DNA of 64,000 nucleotides, taken from NCBI GenBank assembly GCA_022184915.1, contig JAGTJU010000006.1:124001-188000 (forward strand), read 5' to 3'. The stretch comes from Myxococcales bacterium (GTDB lineage: Bacteria > Myxococcota_A > Polyangia > Fen-1088). The notes beneath the pieces are model-generated. The model was given only the letters and a program-made list of their open reading frames with translations. It was not told the origin of the DNA and made no database searches. The number at the start of each line of letters is the position of its first letter. The stretch's first letter is position 1. Shown piece after piece: positions 52,237 to 60,448 of the stretch. The position numbers and the translations under genes were made by a program.

Positions 52237-53628
52237 ATGAGCGGTCAGTCGTTGCCGATGGCGCCGATGGCTTTGGCCGCCCCGACAGGGACAGGGCAAA
52301 AGCCTGCCGCGGGCCCCGAGGCCGTCCAACACCGCGAGCTCCTCGACGGGGAGTTCTGGAGGCGCATCCCTGCCTACGCGGATGTGGGGCGGCAGGAGTT
52401 TTACGACCACCAGTGGCAGGCCAAGCACAGCATCACCAGCGTGGGAAAGTTGCTGTCCGCGGTGCAGGCGTTGGTTCCCCCTGCCTTCATTGCGGATGCG
52501 GAGGAGGGGTTCCGGCGTGCGCCGATGTCGGTGCGTGTGTCACCTTACCTCCTCTCTCTCATCGACTGGAGTGACCCCGTCGCCGACCCTCTTCGCACTC
52601 AATTCATTCCTCTGGCCAGTAGCCGTCTTCCCGACCATCCCAAGGTGGACCTTGACAGCCTTCACGAGCGGAAAGACGCGCCTGTCCTCGGGCTGACCCA
52701 TCGCTATCCCGACAGAGCCCTTTTCCTGCCCCTCGACATGTGCCCCGTTTACTGTCGTTTCTGCACCCGCAGCTACGCCGTGGGGCGCGACACCGAGGAG
52801 GTCACCAAGTTCCAGCTGAGGGCCAACCCGGAGCGATGGGGCCAGGCTTTCGCCTACATCGCCTCCCGCCCCGAGGTGGAGGACGTGGTGATTTCGGGAG
52901 GCGATTCCTATCAGCTGCGGCCCGACCAGCTCGAGCACATCGGAAACAGCCTCCTGGCCATCCCCCACGTGCGGCGGATGCGCTTTGCCACGAAGGGGCC
53001 TGCCGTCATGCCCCAGAAGATCCTGACGGACGAGGACTGGACGGATGCGCTGACACGGGTGGTCGAACGCGGCCGCCGGCAGCACAAAGACGTGGTGCTG
53101 CACACGCACTTCAACCACCCGAACGAGATCACGGAGCTCACGCGCGCCGCGATGAACCGGCTCTTCGAGCGGGGGATCTACGTGCGCAACCAGACGGTCC
53201 TTCAGCGGCGGGTCAACGACACTCCGCAGATCATGACCCTGCTCGTGAAGCGGCTGTCTTACGTCAACGTTCACCCCTATTACGCGTATCAACACGACAT
53301 GGTGAGAGGCGTGGAGGACCTGCGGACCCCGCTTTGGGTGACGCTGGACCTCGAAAAGCGGGTGCGCGGAGCGACCACGGGCTTCAATACCCCAATTTTC
53401 GTCGTGGACGCGCCGGGCGGTGGCGGCAAGCGCGACGCCCATTCGTTCGAGCATTACGACAGGACCACGGGGATCTCGGTGTTCACGAGTCCCGCCGTGA
53501 AGCCCGACGAGACGTTCTACTACTTCGACCCGCTCGACACCTTGCCCGAGGAGGGGCAACGGCGTTGGGCCGATCCTTTGCAGCACCAGGCGATGATCGA
53601 AGAAGCCGCGGCGGCGGCGTCTCGGTAG
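52237..53628 (+). CDS. KamA-family radical SAM protein (lysine 2,3-aminomutase-like)
   Basis: 463 aa from ATG 52237; an in-frame TTG at 52201 would add 12 residues and neither has a strong ribosome site. The radical-SAM cluster motif is CPVYCRFCTRS. KamA features are VISGGDSYQLRPDQL, HTHFNHPNEIT and the PLP-lysine motif FVVDAPGGGGK. C-terminal ISVFTSPA and FYYFDP also fit the family. True lysine 2,3-aminomutase makes beta-lysine, while relatives act on glutamate or on EF-P lysine (EpmB). The length matches LAM rather than EpmB, and the substrate is not proven. Confidence 0.88.
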   Translation: MSGQSLPMAPMALAAPTGTGQKPAAGPEAVQHRELLDGEFWRRIPAYADVGRQEFYDHQWQAKHSITSVGKLLSAVQALVPPAFIADAEEGFRRAPMSVRVSPYLLSLIDWSDPVADPLRTQFIPLASSRLPDHPKVDLDSLHERKDAPVLGLTHRYPDRALFLPLDMCPVYCRFCTRSYAVGRDTEEVTKFQLRANPERWGQAFAYIASRPEVEDVVISGGDSYQLRPDQLEHIGNSLLAIPHVRRMRFATKGPAVMPQKILTDEDWTDALTRVVERGRRQHKDVVLHTHFNHPNEITELTRAAMNRLFERGIYVRNQTVLQRRVNDTPQIMTLLVKRLSYVNVHPYYAYQHDMVRGVEDLRTPLWVTLDLEKRVRGATTGFNTPIFVVDAPGGGGKRDAHSFEHYDRTTGISVFTSPAVKPDETFYYFDPLDTLPEEGQRRWADPLQHQAMIEEAAAAASR

Positions 53629-53664
53629 CGGAGGTTTGGCGCCACCAGGTGCTAATGTTGTCCG

Positions 53665-54411
53665 ATGTCCGGAGGATGTACGAACTGCGGCCGCAAGGGG
53701 GGCTGCGACTCGCGAAAGCACGAGATGATGGCGGAGGTGCAGAAGGCCCTCCAGCAGCTTTATCCCACGGGACGCTGGGACCAGCGTGACCACGGTGCCG
53801 GGCCCTTGGCGGGTGGGGGGCCTGCGGCGCAGTTTGGACCTGCCCTGGCCGAGGCACTGTCTCAGCGGCTCAAGGCGTTCGCCTTGTTCTGCCCCGGAGA
53901 GCCCGAGGACTTCAGCGACTACGTTTACGTTTTATGCCTGGGGCGGAAGCCCTGTCTCCTCGAGGCCCGCGAGGGTCTGACCTCGGCCGAGAGCGTGATT
54001 GGTGAAAACGTGGGCGCGCGCGTGCAGGAGCTCTACCTCCGGGTGTCGCTGTCGACCCTGGCGCCCTTCGCAGCCGTGCAGGAGCTGCGCATGGAATTGG
54101 TCGCGCCCCGGCCGGGCGAACGCGACTGGCTGCTGCAGCAGCAGTCGCGGGCGGGCGTATTCGACCCTGTGTTGCTGCCTCGCTATCAGAAGCTCGTGGC
54201 GGTGCTTACCGAACACGGCGTACGAAACGTGGATTTCGGCGAGATCGACGAGGCTCCCGAAGGCTTCGACGGAGACGCCCATTTCGAGCGCTTCGGGGTG
54301 CCCGCCACCACGGCCAACTACCTTTTCTTCGCAGGTCCGACGGAAGGGCTCGGCGCCGAGGTCATTCACGCGACCGATGTCTCTCTCGTCCGACACCTAC
54401 CCGAAACCTAA
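53665..54411 (+). CDS. Hypothetical protein with N-terminal Cys motif, downstream of kamA-like gene
   Basis: 248 aa. It begins MSGGCTNCGRKGGCDSRKHEMM, a C-x2-C-x5-C cluster with a nearby His, which could bind a metal or iron-sulfur cluster. The rest is an ordinary alpha/beta sequence with no membrane helix or signal peptide; the end (GVPATTANYLFFAGPTEGLG) is Gly-rich. I do not recognise the family. The start lies 36 bases after the KamA-like stop on the same strand, and a functional link is plausible but unproven. Confidence 0.75.
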   Translation: MSGGCTNCGRKGGCDSRKHEMMAEVQKALQQLYPTGRWDQRDHGAGPLAGGGPAAQFGPALAEALSQRLKAFALFCPGEPEDFSDYVYVLCLGRKPCLLEAREGLTSAESVIGENVGARVQELYLRVSLSTLAPFAAVQELRMELVAPRPGERDWLLQQQSRAGVFDPVLLPRYQKLVAVLTEHGVRNVDFGEIDEAPEGFDGDAHFERFGVPATTANYLFFAGPTEGLGAEVIHATDVSLVRHLPET

Positions 54412-54517
54412 ATCGAGAGGCGCGGCCAGGCTGGGAGGATTTGTGAGATGCGCTATAGACGTTCCTTGGCGATTGGATATCCTCGGTTAGCCCGAAGATT
54501 GCTTTGATTTTGGAGGA

Positions 54518-55813
54518 ATGCGCGTGTCTCAAAAAGCCCAGTTGGTCCTTGATGGCAAGACGGTTGACCTGCCTGTCGTGGTGGGAAGCGAGCAAGAGCA
54601 CGGCCTCGACATCCGGAAACTGCGGGCCGAAACGGGCTTCATCACGCTGGACCCGGGGTTCGTCAACACGGGCTCCACGACGAGCGCCATCACCTACATC
54701 GACGGTGACACAGGGATCTTGCGCTACCGGGGCATTCCGCTTGAAGAGCTGGCGGCAAAGAGCACCTTCGTCGAGGTCTCTTACCTGCTGATCTACGGGA
54801 AGCTTCCTACAAAGACCGAACTCGAGAACTTTCGCGCGCTCATCAAGCGGCACTCGATGCTTCACGAAGACATGAAGCACTTCTTCGACGGCTATCCCTC
54901 GACGGCGCATCCGATGGCGATTCTGTCTGCCATGGTGTGCTCCCTGTCGGCGTACTACCCCGACTCCCAGGACGTCCAAAATCAGGACGCCAACGACATC
55001 CACATCGCCCGCTTGCTCTCGAAGGTGCGCACCATCGTCGCATACTCGTACAAGAAGTCGATCGGGCAGCCGTTCATGCACCCGAAGACCTCTCACAGCT
55101 ACGTGGCGAACTTCCTGCAAATGATGTTCGCGGTTCCCACGGAGCCCTACGAAGTGGACGAGGAGGTCGTGCGCATGCTGGACGTGCTTCTGATGCTCCA
55201 CGCCGACCACGAGCAGAACTGCAGCACCTCCACCGTGCGGATGGTAGGCAGCTCTCACGCCTCCGTCTACGCCGCCATCTCTGCCGGCATCTGTGCGTTG
55301 TGGGGGCCGCTTCACGGCGGCGCCAACCAGGAGGTGCTCGAAATGCTCGAGGCCATCGAGAAGGACGGGGGAGACCACAAAAAGTTCATCGAGCTGGCGA
55401 AGAACAAAGACTCCGGCTTCCGCCTCATGGGCTTTGGCCACCGCGTGTACAAAAACTACGACCCGCGGGCCCGCATCATTCGTGAACAGGCCGAGAAGGT
55501 CTTGGCGCGCCTCGGAAAGAGCGATCCCCTGCTCGACATTGCCCGGCGTCTGGAAGAGGACACCCTCAAGGACTCCTATTTCGTGGACCGCAAGCTGTTC
55601 CCGAACGTGGACTTTTACAGCGGCATCATCTACCGCGCCCTCGGCATTCCCACGAACATGTTCACGGTCATGTTCGCTCTGGGGCGCATGCCGGGCTGGT
55701 TGGCGCACTGGCGCGAGATGCTGGCGGATCCGCAGACCCGCATTGGACGCCCACGTCAGATCTACACGGGCAACACGCTCACCCACTACGTGCCCGTGGA
55801 ACAGCGATCCTGA
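54518..55813 (+). CDS. gltA: Citrate synthase
   Basis: 431 aa from ATG 54518. A strong GGAGG ends 1-2 bases before it, so the GTG at 54524 may be the real start. Catalytic segments are LMLHADHEQNCSTST (His), GPLHGGANQEV (His) and MGFGHRVYKNYDPRA, with Asp in the C-terminal part. It condenses oxaloacetate with acetyl-CoA at the entry of the TCA cycle. The length and segments fit the type II, hexameric NADH-sensitive class. It follows an unrelated small gene and is followed by a GC-rich hairpin. Confidence 0.96.
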   Translation: MRVSQKAQLVLDGKTVDLPVVVGSEQEHGLDIRKLRAETGFITLDPGFVNTGSTTSAITYIDGDTGILRYRGIPLEELAAKSTFVEVSYLLIYGKLPTKTELENFRALIKRHSMLHEDMKHFFDGYPSTAHPMAILSAMVCSLSAYYPDSQDVQNQDANDIHIARLLSKVRTIVAYSYKKSIGQPFMHPKTSHSYVANFLQMMFAVPTEPYEVDEEVVRMLDVLLMLHADHEQNCSTSTVRMVGSSHASVYAAISAGICALWGPLHGGANQEVLEMLEAIEKDGGDHKKFIELAKNKDSGFRLMGFGHRVYKNYDPRARIIREQAEKVLARLGKSDPLLDIARRLEEDTLKDSYFVDRKLFPNVDFYSGIIYRALGIPTNMFTVMFALGRMPGWLAHWREMLADPQTRIGRPRQIYTGNTLTHYVPVEQRS

Positions 55814-55824
55814 GGGGCCTCGAA

Positions 55825-55868
55825 GCGACGCGCACGTGGTCTGAGCACCATGGCGCGTCGCGCGTTTT
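55825..55868 (+). terminator. Probable terminator after gltA
   Basis: GCGACGCGC (55825-55833) pairs perfectly over nine bases with GCGCGTCGC (55853-55861) around a 19-base loop, with a GCGTTTT sequence just after. It begins 12 bases after the gltA stop. The run of four Ts is short. Confidence 0.5.
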
Positions 55869-55917
55869 GGGGCGACTCACCTGGCGGGGGGGGCCGAGGG
55901 CGGGATACGATCACAGC

Positions 55918-57012
55918 ATGGAGCCGCTTCGGTGGATGCTGCGACCCGCCGGCGGGGGAATCTATACGGTCTCCACGGGGCGGGCACGGCAAGCCGAGTT
56001 GCAGCAAAGGCTCTACGGTGTCGCAACGCCCGGAGAGGTCGAAGCGGCCTGGATAAATGATCTGTCGACCTTGTCGAGCGCGCGCGGCGCGGTGCTTGGG
56101 ATCCCGTCTGACGTGGGGGCGGGGTTAGTCAGGGGCGCCGCCTATGGTCCCGAAGAGCTCCGCCGCGCCTGGCTCGCCCTGGACGCCCGGGGTCCTCGAG
56201 GCGTTCCTGGACTCCGGGACGTGGGCGACGTGCGGGTCGTGCCGCAACTGCTCCACGATGAGATGCTCGCGCCGGTTCAGGTTCAGGCCACGAGACACGC
56301 CCTTTACCCACGGGACGAGGTGCCAGCCGCTACGGCAAGCCAGCTGCCCGTGTCGCCCCTTTCGATCGCCGAGCGGGTCATCGACGAGCTTCTGACGTGC
56401 AACCCACGCCTCAAGTTGCTGGTGCTGGGCGGGGACCACTCCGTAGCATGGCCGGTGGTGGCGGCCCTGAGCCGACACGTGAAGGAGCCCTGGGGGATCG
56501 TGCACTTCGACGCCCATACCGATCTTCTCCCCTCCAGGCTGGGCATCCGGCATTGCTTCGCCACCTGGGCATTCCACGCCCTGGCGCTGCTGGGTGATCC
56601 GGCCCGCATGCTCCAGATCGGCATCAGGGCATCCGGGCGCGAGCGGGGGCATTGGGAGTCGCAGCTGGGTGTTCGGCAGCTTTGGGCCGAGGAGGTGAGG
56701 GCGCGCCCGATTCCGGACACGGTTTCGCAGGTGGTCGACCACCTCGCGCGGACGGGCATAGAGAAGGTTTACATTTCGAACGACATCGACGGGACCGATG
56801 CCCTGGTGGCCCCGGCCACGGGAACCCCAGAGCCGGCGGGGCTCGCGCCCGAGTTGGTCGAGGCCGTCATCGCCGCGATCGGGGCCCGATTCGACATCCT
56901 GGGCGCGGATCTGGTGGAGGTGGCTCCGCCGGTGGGGGACCCCGACGGTGCAGCGCGCACCTGCGCGCTTGGCGCGCGATACCTGGTGGCGTCCGCCGCC
57001 GCAATGCTGTAG
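55918..57012 (+). CDS. Arginase/agmatinase-fold (ureohydrolase) family protein
   Basis: 364 aa from ATG 55918. Metal-binding motifs of the fold are LVLGGDHSVAWP, HFDAHTDLLPSR and SNDIDGTDA, then APATGTPEPAGL. The last motif differs from the usual S-x-D-x-D-x-x-D-P by Ala in place of Pro, but all three Asp are kept. The N-terminal about 60 residues (MEPLRWMLRPAGGGIYTV...) are extra. The substrate is unknown: arginase, agmatinase, formimidoylglutamase and proclavaminate amidinohydrolase share these motifs. The TPR-zincin gene starts 10 bases after the stop. Confidence 0.88.
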   Translation: MEPLRWMLRPAGGGIYTVSTGRARQAELQQRLYGVATPGEVEAAWINDLSTLSSARGAVLGIPSDVGAGLVRGAAYGPEELRRAWLALDARGPRGVPGLRDVGDVRVVPQLLHDEMLAPVQVQATRHALYPRDEVPAATASQLPVSPLSIAERVIDELLTCNPRLKLLVLGGDHSVAWPVVAALSRHVKEPWGIVHFDAHTDLLPSRLGIRHCFATWAFHALALLGDPARMLQIGIRASGRERGHWESQLGVRQLWAEEVRARPIPDTVSQVVDHLARTGIEKVYISNDIDGTDALVAPATGTPEPAGLAPELVEAVIAAIGARFDILGADLVEVAPPVGDPDGAARTCALGARYLVASAAAML

Positions 57013-57022
57013 AGACCGGCGA

Positions 57023-58081
57023 ATGATCCACGACGAAGCTTCCGACGGAACGGGTGGGCCCATGGATGAGCGCTTGGGGCAGGCTTGGGCTCTGCTCGAG
57101 GCCGGCGACGCCGAGGGCGCGCGTGCGCTGGTGAAGACCTTCGTCGCCGAGGAGGGCAGCGAGGCTGACGTGCTCCTCCTTCTGGCCGCCTGTGCGCGCG
57201 AGGAGGGCAACGACGATGAGGCGCTCGAGGTGCTGGGGCGGGCCTCCGCTCGGGATCCCGAGTGGGCCACCCCGCATCTTTGGATGGCCGAGCTGCTCTT
57301 GTTGCAAGGCCGCGGCGTCGAAGCCCTCAAGCACGCCCGCAAAGCCGTTGACCTCGCTGAGGATGAAGACGAGTTTCTTTCGGCCGTCGTGTTCCGCGCG
57401 AGCCTCGAATTGGAAAGCGACAATCCGGCTGCAGCGAAGGCGGCTCTGGACGAACTGCCGCCGCCCGAGGTGTTGGCCGGAACGCCCGAGGTTGCCATCG
57501 ATGCAGCCGAACTCCACCTGTCTTTGGGTCAACCGGCGCGTGCGCGGGCCCTCGTGCAGTCTCTCATCGATGCCAACGAGGACGAAGAGACCTTGGCCGA
57601 TGCGTGGCATACCATGGGGCTCGTGGAAGAGGCCAGCGGAGACGAGACGGCCAAGCGCCGCGCTTGGGTGCGGACCCACGAGCTGGACGAGCGCTTGTCA
57701 GCGGAGAACGAGACGTTCGCCGCCGACGCCGAGGAGGTCCAGGCCATCGCGGCGAGTGCATTCGAAGAGCTGCCTGCGAAGGCTCGCAAGCTTCTGCAGA
57801 ATGTTCCCATTCTGATCGACGACCGACCCGGCCGAGACGAAGTGGCCGAGGGACTCGATCCGCGTCTTCTGGGGTTGTTTCGGGGCTTGCCCATGCCCGA
57901 GGAAGAGACGATGGGCCCTGGGCCCGGGCTGAGGCAGATTGTGCTGTACCGACACAACCTGCAAAGAGTGGCGCCTGACGACATGTCGCTCGCCGAAGAA
58001 ATTCGGGTGACGCTTCTTCACGAGACGGGTCACTTCTTCGGCCTCGACGAGGACGAGCTCGAAGCCCTCGGCCTCGACTAA
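57023..58081 (+). CDS. TPR protein fused to a minimal zincin metallopeptidase domain
   Basis: 352 aa from ATG 57023; ATG 57062 is also possible. Residues about 10-230 form TPR-like helical pairs (RLGQAWALLEAGDAEGARAL, LLAACAREEGNDDEALEVL). The C-terminal about 110 residues match the metallopeptidase-like family of COG3824 (PF06262): VTLLHETGHFFGLDEDEL, a HExGH zinc motif. Free-standing members of that family are about 130 residues, so the TPR part is an added module. It may recruit a protein substrate. It is a cytoplasmic protein by absence of signal peptide and lies 10 bases after the arginase-fold gene. Confidence 0.85.
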   Translation: MIHDEASDGTGGPMDERLGQAWALLEAGDAEGARALVKTFVAEEGSEADVLLLLAACAREEGNDDEALEVLGRASARDPEWATPHLWMAELLLLQGRGVEALKHARKAVDLAEDEDEFLSAVVFRASLELESDNPAAAKAALDELPPPEVLAGTPEVAIDAAELHLSLGQPARARALVQSLIDANEDEETLADAWHTMGLVEEASGDETAKRRAWVRTHELDERLSAENETFAADAEEVQAIAASAFEELPAKARKLLQNVPILIDDRPGRDEVAEGLDPRLLGLFRGLPMPEEETMGPGPGLRQIVLYRHNLQRVAPDDMSLAEEIRVTLLHETGHFFGLDEDELEALGLD

Positions 58082-58090
58082 CAGTGCAGT

Positions 58091-58127
58091 AAAGAAAAGC
58101 CCCCGCGGGTAATTTCCCTGCGGGGGC
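58091..58127 (-). terminator. Intrinsic terminator of the frameshifted membrane-protein gene
   Basis: GCCCCCGC (58099-58106) pairs with GCGGGGGC (58120-58127), extended inward by GGG/CCC with one bulge. On the minus strand the stem is followed by TTTTCTTT (58098-58091), a good T-run. It is also at the end of the TPR-zincin gene on the plus strand and may stop both. Confidence 0.75.
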
Positions 58128-58156
58128 CCTCGCGACCTCCTCGAAGCCCGAGAAGG

Positions 58157-59408
58157 CTAGAGCGCGAAGAGGTCGGGCCGGGCGGCGGCCTTGTCGACGG
58201 CCTCCACCAGTTCTTTCTGCACCTGCTCCAGGCGCTTGATCGTGCGTTGAATCGCCAGGTAACGCAGCTTGTACGCCTCCATCCGCACCTGCTCGGGTGA
58301 GCCCGACATTGCGGCATCGAAGAGGGGCGTTGGTTTGATGGGGACCACCGTGTTGCCCTCGGGCGTGGGGGCGATCTTGCGAGTTGTCCAGCTGGCCCCG
58401 GTGGAGGCGCGAATTTGGAAGGCCTCGATGTCCTTGCCCGGACAGTCGGAACCGCCATCTTTGCACACGGGAGAGCCCACCTCCACGAGGTTGGCGATCG
58501 CAAGCACACCTGCCCGGTCGAACACCACGCCGTAGTTGGCAGAACCACCTTCAGCGGCCTTTTCGGCGGCTTTTTTCTCGAAGGCCTCAAGCGACTCCTT
58601 GTCGGCCTGTGTGCGGCGTACGTGCTCGTCGACCTCACCGTAGAGGGCAATGGTGTCGTAGTAGTACGACATCAGGTTGTCGACCACGAGGTCAGGAAGG
58701 CGGTAGTAGTCCACCTTGAAGATACGGGTGGTGCTGGGTTTGTTCTTGAGGTCGAGCTTGGACAGATCTTCCACCACCTTGGGGTCGTAGCCAAGAGGGT
58801 CGTTCTTGAGGCGCTGCTGGCTCAACGCGACGGCGTCGCGGATGGCGGTGACGTTCTTCTGGATGCCGTCCAGCTCGACTTTCACGACCTTCGCCGCCTG
58901 GTTGGCGTTGTTGTACGCCCGGCGCGCCACGGAAGCGGCACCAAGCCCGTACCCCGCGGCCACACCCACGGTCACGAGCACCAGGGCAATGATGATACCG
59001 GTGCGCCCTCCGCGCTCTCGCACGTTCTCGACCGGCACGCCGTCGTCGACGGGCCGTAGGTCGAAGAGCTGCGGTTGGCCCGGCGCAGGACGGAACGAAG
59101 CATAGGGGTCGGGCGGCATCGCCTGCGGAGCCATCGCAGCCCCGGGCGCGACGGGAACCCCACTGGGTGAGCCGCGAAGCCCCCCGTTGCCCGGCGAGCT
59201 TGGGGCCGGAGCGCGCACCTGAGGCTGACCGAGAGCCTGGGGCATTTGTGCCGCCACGGGCGCCGGGAGGGGCTGCTGGAGGCTCGGAGCACCCGCAGCG
59301 CCAGGCGCGCCCCCCGCCGATGCCCGCCGGTGCGGCTCCCGGCTTGAGCAGGCCAAGTCGCGCTTTCAGATCGGCAATCTCTCTTGCCGGTTTCTTCGGC
59401 TGGTCCAA
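58157..59408 (-). CDS. Membrane-anchored protein of unknown function, interrupted by a +1 frameshift at a G6 tract
   Basis: The N-terminus starts at ATG 59408 (MDQPKKPAREIADLKARLGL...) and the rest of the protein is in another frame that runs to the stop at 58157. The frames join at a run of six Cs (59310-59315, G6 on the coding strand): removing one G joins AGIGGG to APGAAGAPSLQQ and gives about 416 aa. A downstream start would create an unrelated N-terminus (MACSSREPHRRAS...). The intact protein would have a Pro/Ala/Gly-rich N-terminal region, one membrane helix (GIIIALVLVTVGVAAGYGLG), then a long helical domain ending in DKAAARPDLFAL. No family is recognised. The break may be a sequencing error. 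Confidence 0.7.
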
Positions 59409-59477
59409 CAGACGTCCTCCCGAAATGATTGAGTCGAGGGCGCGAACGAAGCGGCCCGTGCTGACACTGAAGCAGCG

Positions 59478-59508
59478 AATATCATCGCGGGGGCGGCAGC
59501 AGTGTCAA
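59478..59508 (-). promoter_or_regulatory. Possible sigma-70 promoter for the frameshifted membrane-protein gene
   Basis: On the minus strand: perfect -35 TTGACA (59508-59503), 19-base spacer, -10-like GATATT (59483-59478; four of six). The spacer is longer than ideal. The predicted start is about 60-65 bases before ATG 59408. Confidence 0.4.
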
Positions 59509-59598
59509 GGGAATAACTTCCCCGGACATAACGCGAAGTTGTGCACCGGGCGATCAGCAAACGAGGGAAGGCCCGCGGTCTCACACCGCCTTCTGTGC

Positions 59599-59925
59599 TC
59601 AATTGCTGGCGAGAAAGCTGGCGAGCCGTTCCTGCGACGAAGACGGGACGTGGGTGAAGCGAACGGCTACCTCGCCCTCGCCTTCTCGGATGACCTCTCC
59701 CGAAGCCGTAAGGACGTCCTCGCTCCCCGGCAGTTGGAACTGGAGGCCGATGTACTGTGTGTCGATGTGAGGACCAAGGAGGGTCTGGAGGCGCATGCCC
59801 GTCATGCTCACATCGCGGGCGACGCACAAGTAAGGGTGTCCTCCCAGAAAGCGGTTCATGAAAAGGTCCACGGGGGCGCGGGTGTCCCGGCGACGATCCG
59901 AGGCTTGGGTGTCGGTGGAAGTCAT
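59599..59925 (-). CDS. PilZ-domain protein
   Basis: 108 aa from ATG 59925, with AGGAG seven bases upstream. The PilZ core is visible: an RxxxR-type motif (RRRDTR, about 11-16) and DVSMTGMRLQ (D/NxSxxG). Such small proteins bind cyclic di-GMP and act as effectors, often in motility or exopolysaccharide control in myxobacteria. The RxxxR spacing is close to canonical, so binding is plausible. It lies alone on the minus strand with a palindromic site in its promoter region. Confidence 0.85.
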   Translation of the reverse strand: MTSTDTQASDRRRDTRAPVDLFMNRFLGGHPYLCVARDVSMTGMRLQTLLGPHIDTQYIGLQFQLPGSEDVLTASGEVIREGEGEVAVRFTHVPSSSQERLASFLASN

Positions 59926-59993
59926 GCACGTTCTCCTGAAGGGGGGGGTGATCGCCGGTTGAAGGTGGCCAGGACGATCGTTAGTCACAGGTA

Positions 59994-60013
59994 CGACATG
60001 TAATACCATGTCG
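59994..60013. promoter_or_regulatory. Perfect palindrome overlapping a possible PilZ-gene -10 box
   Basis: CGACATG (59994-60000), six-base spacer, CATGTCG (60007-60013). On the minus strand the region 60005-60000 reads TATTAC, preceded by TGG, an extended -10-like element. The site lies 68 bases upstream of the PilZ start. This geometry is that of an operator that covers its promoter. The rest of 59926-60448, the longest gene-free stretch, contains only the promoter listed next. Confidence 0.45.
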
Positions 60014-60241
60014 GATTCTGTCGCAAGTTTTACTCTGCGAACTCGTGCTGCCCCCCCTAGCGGTGACCTTCCTCCCACGGGACTGTTGGACGGAACCGGT
60101 CAAGTTCGGAAGACCACCGGTCGAAGAGCACCCCGCGGGCGGGCCGAGGCTCGCTTGCGTGTCGTCGCCCGACGCCATTCGCGGACATCCCTCATGCCGT
60201 GACCATGAACGCGGGCTCCGAAAACAAAACCTCCTGCACAC

Positions 60242-60271
60242 TTGACTCGCTGCGCACATCCAACTGATAAT
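60242..60271 (+). promoter_or_regulatory. Sigma-70-type promoter for the membrane sensor gene
   Basis: -35 TTGACT (60242-60247), 18-base spacer, -10 GATAAT (60266-60271), each five of six matches. Transcription near 60278 would give a leader of about 170 bases before ATG 60449. The leader shows no strong hairpin. AAGGAG about 8 bases before the ATG is a good ribosome site. Confidence 0.65.
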
Positions 60272-60448
60272 CAAGAGAAGAAGTTTCTGACCCGTAAGAG
60301 GCGGGCCTTGGCTCGACCGGAAGACTCATCTGGAATCAGCTTCCGAAATCGAACCCGTCCCCGGGGCCTTCAGCCTCGAACTCTGTATCGTTCTCTCCCT
60401 AGCTTCGTCGTTTGATCGTTTGCGCATCCACCAGAAGGAGCGATTGGT

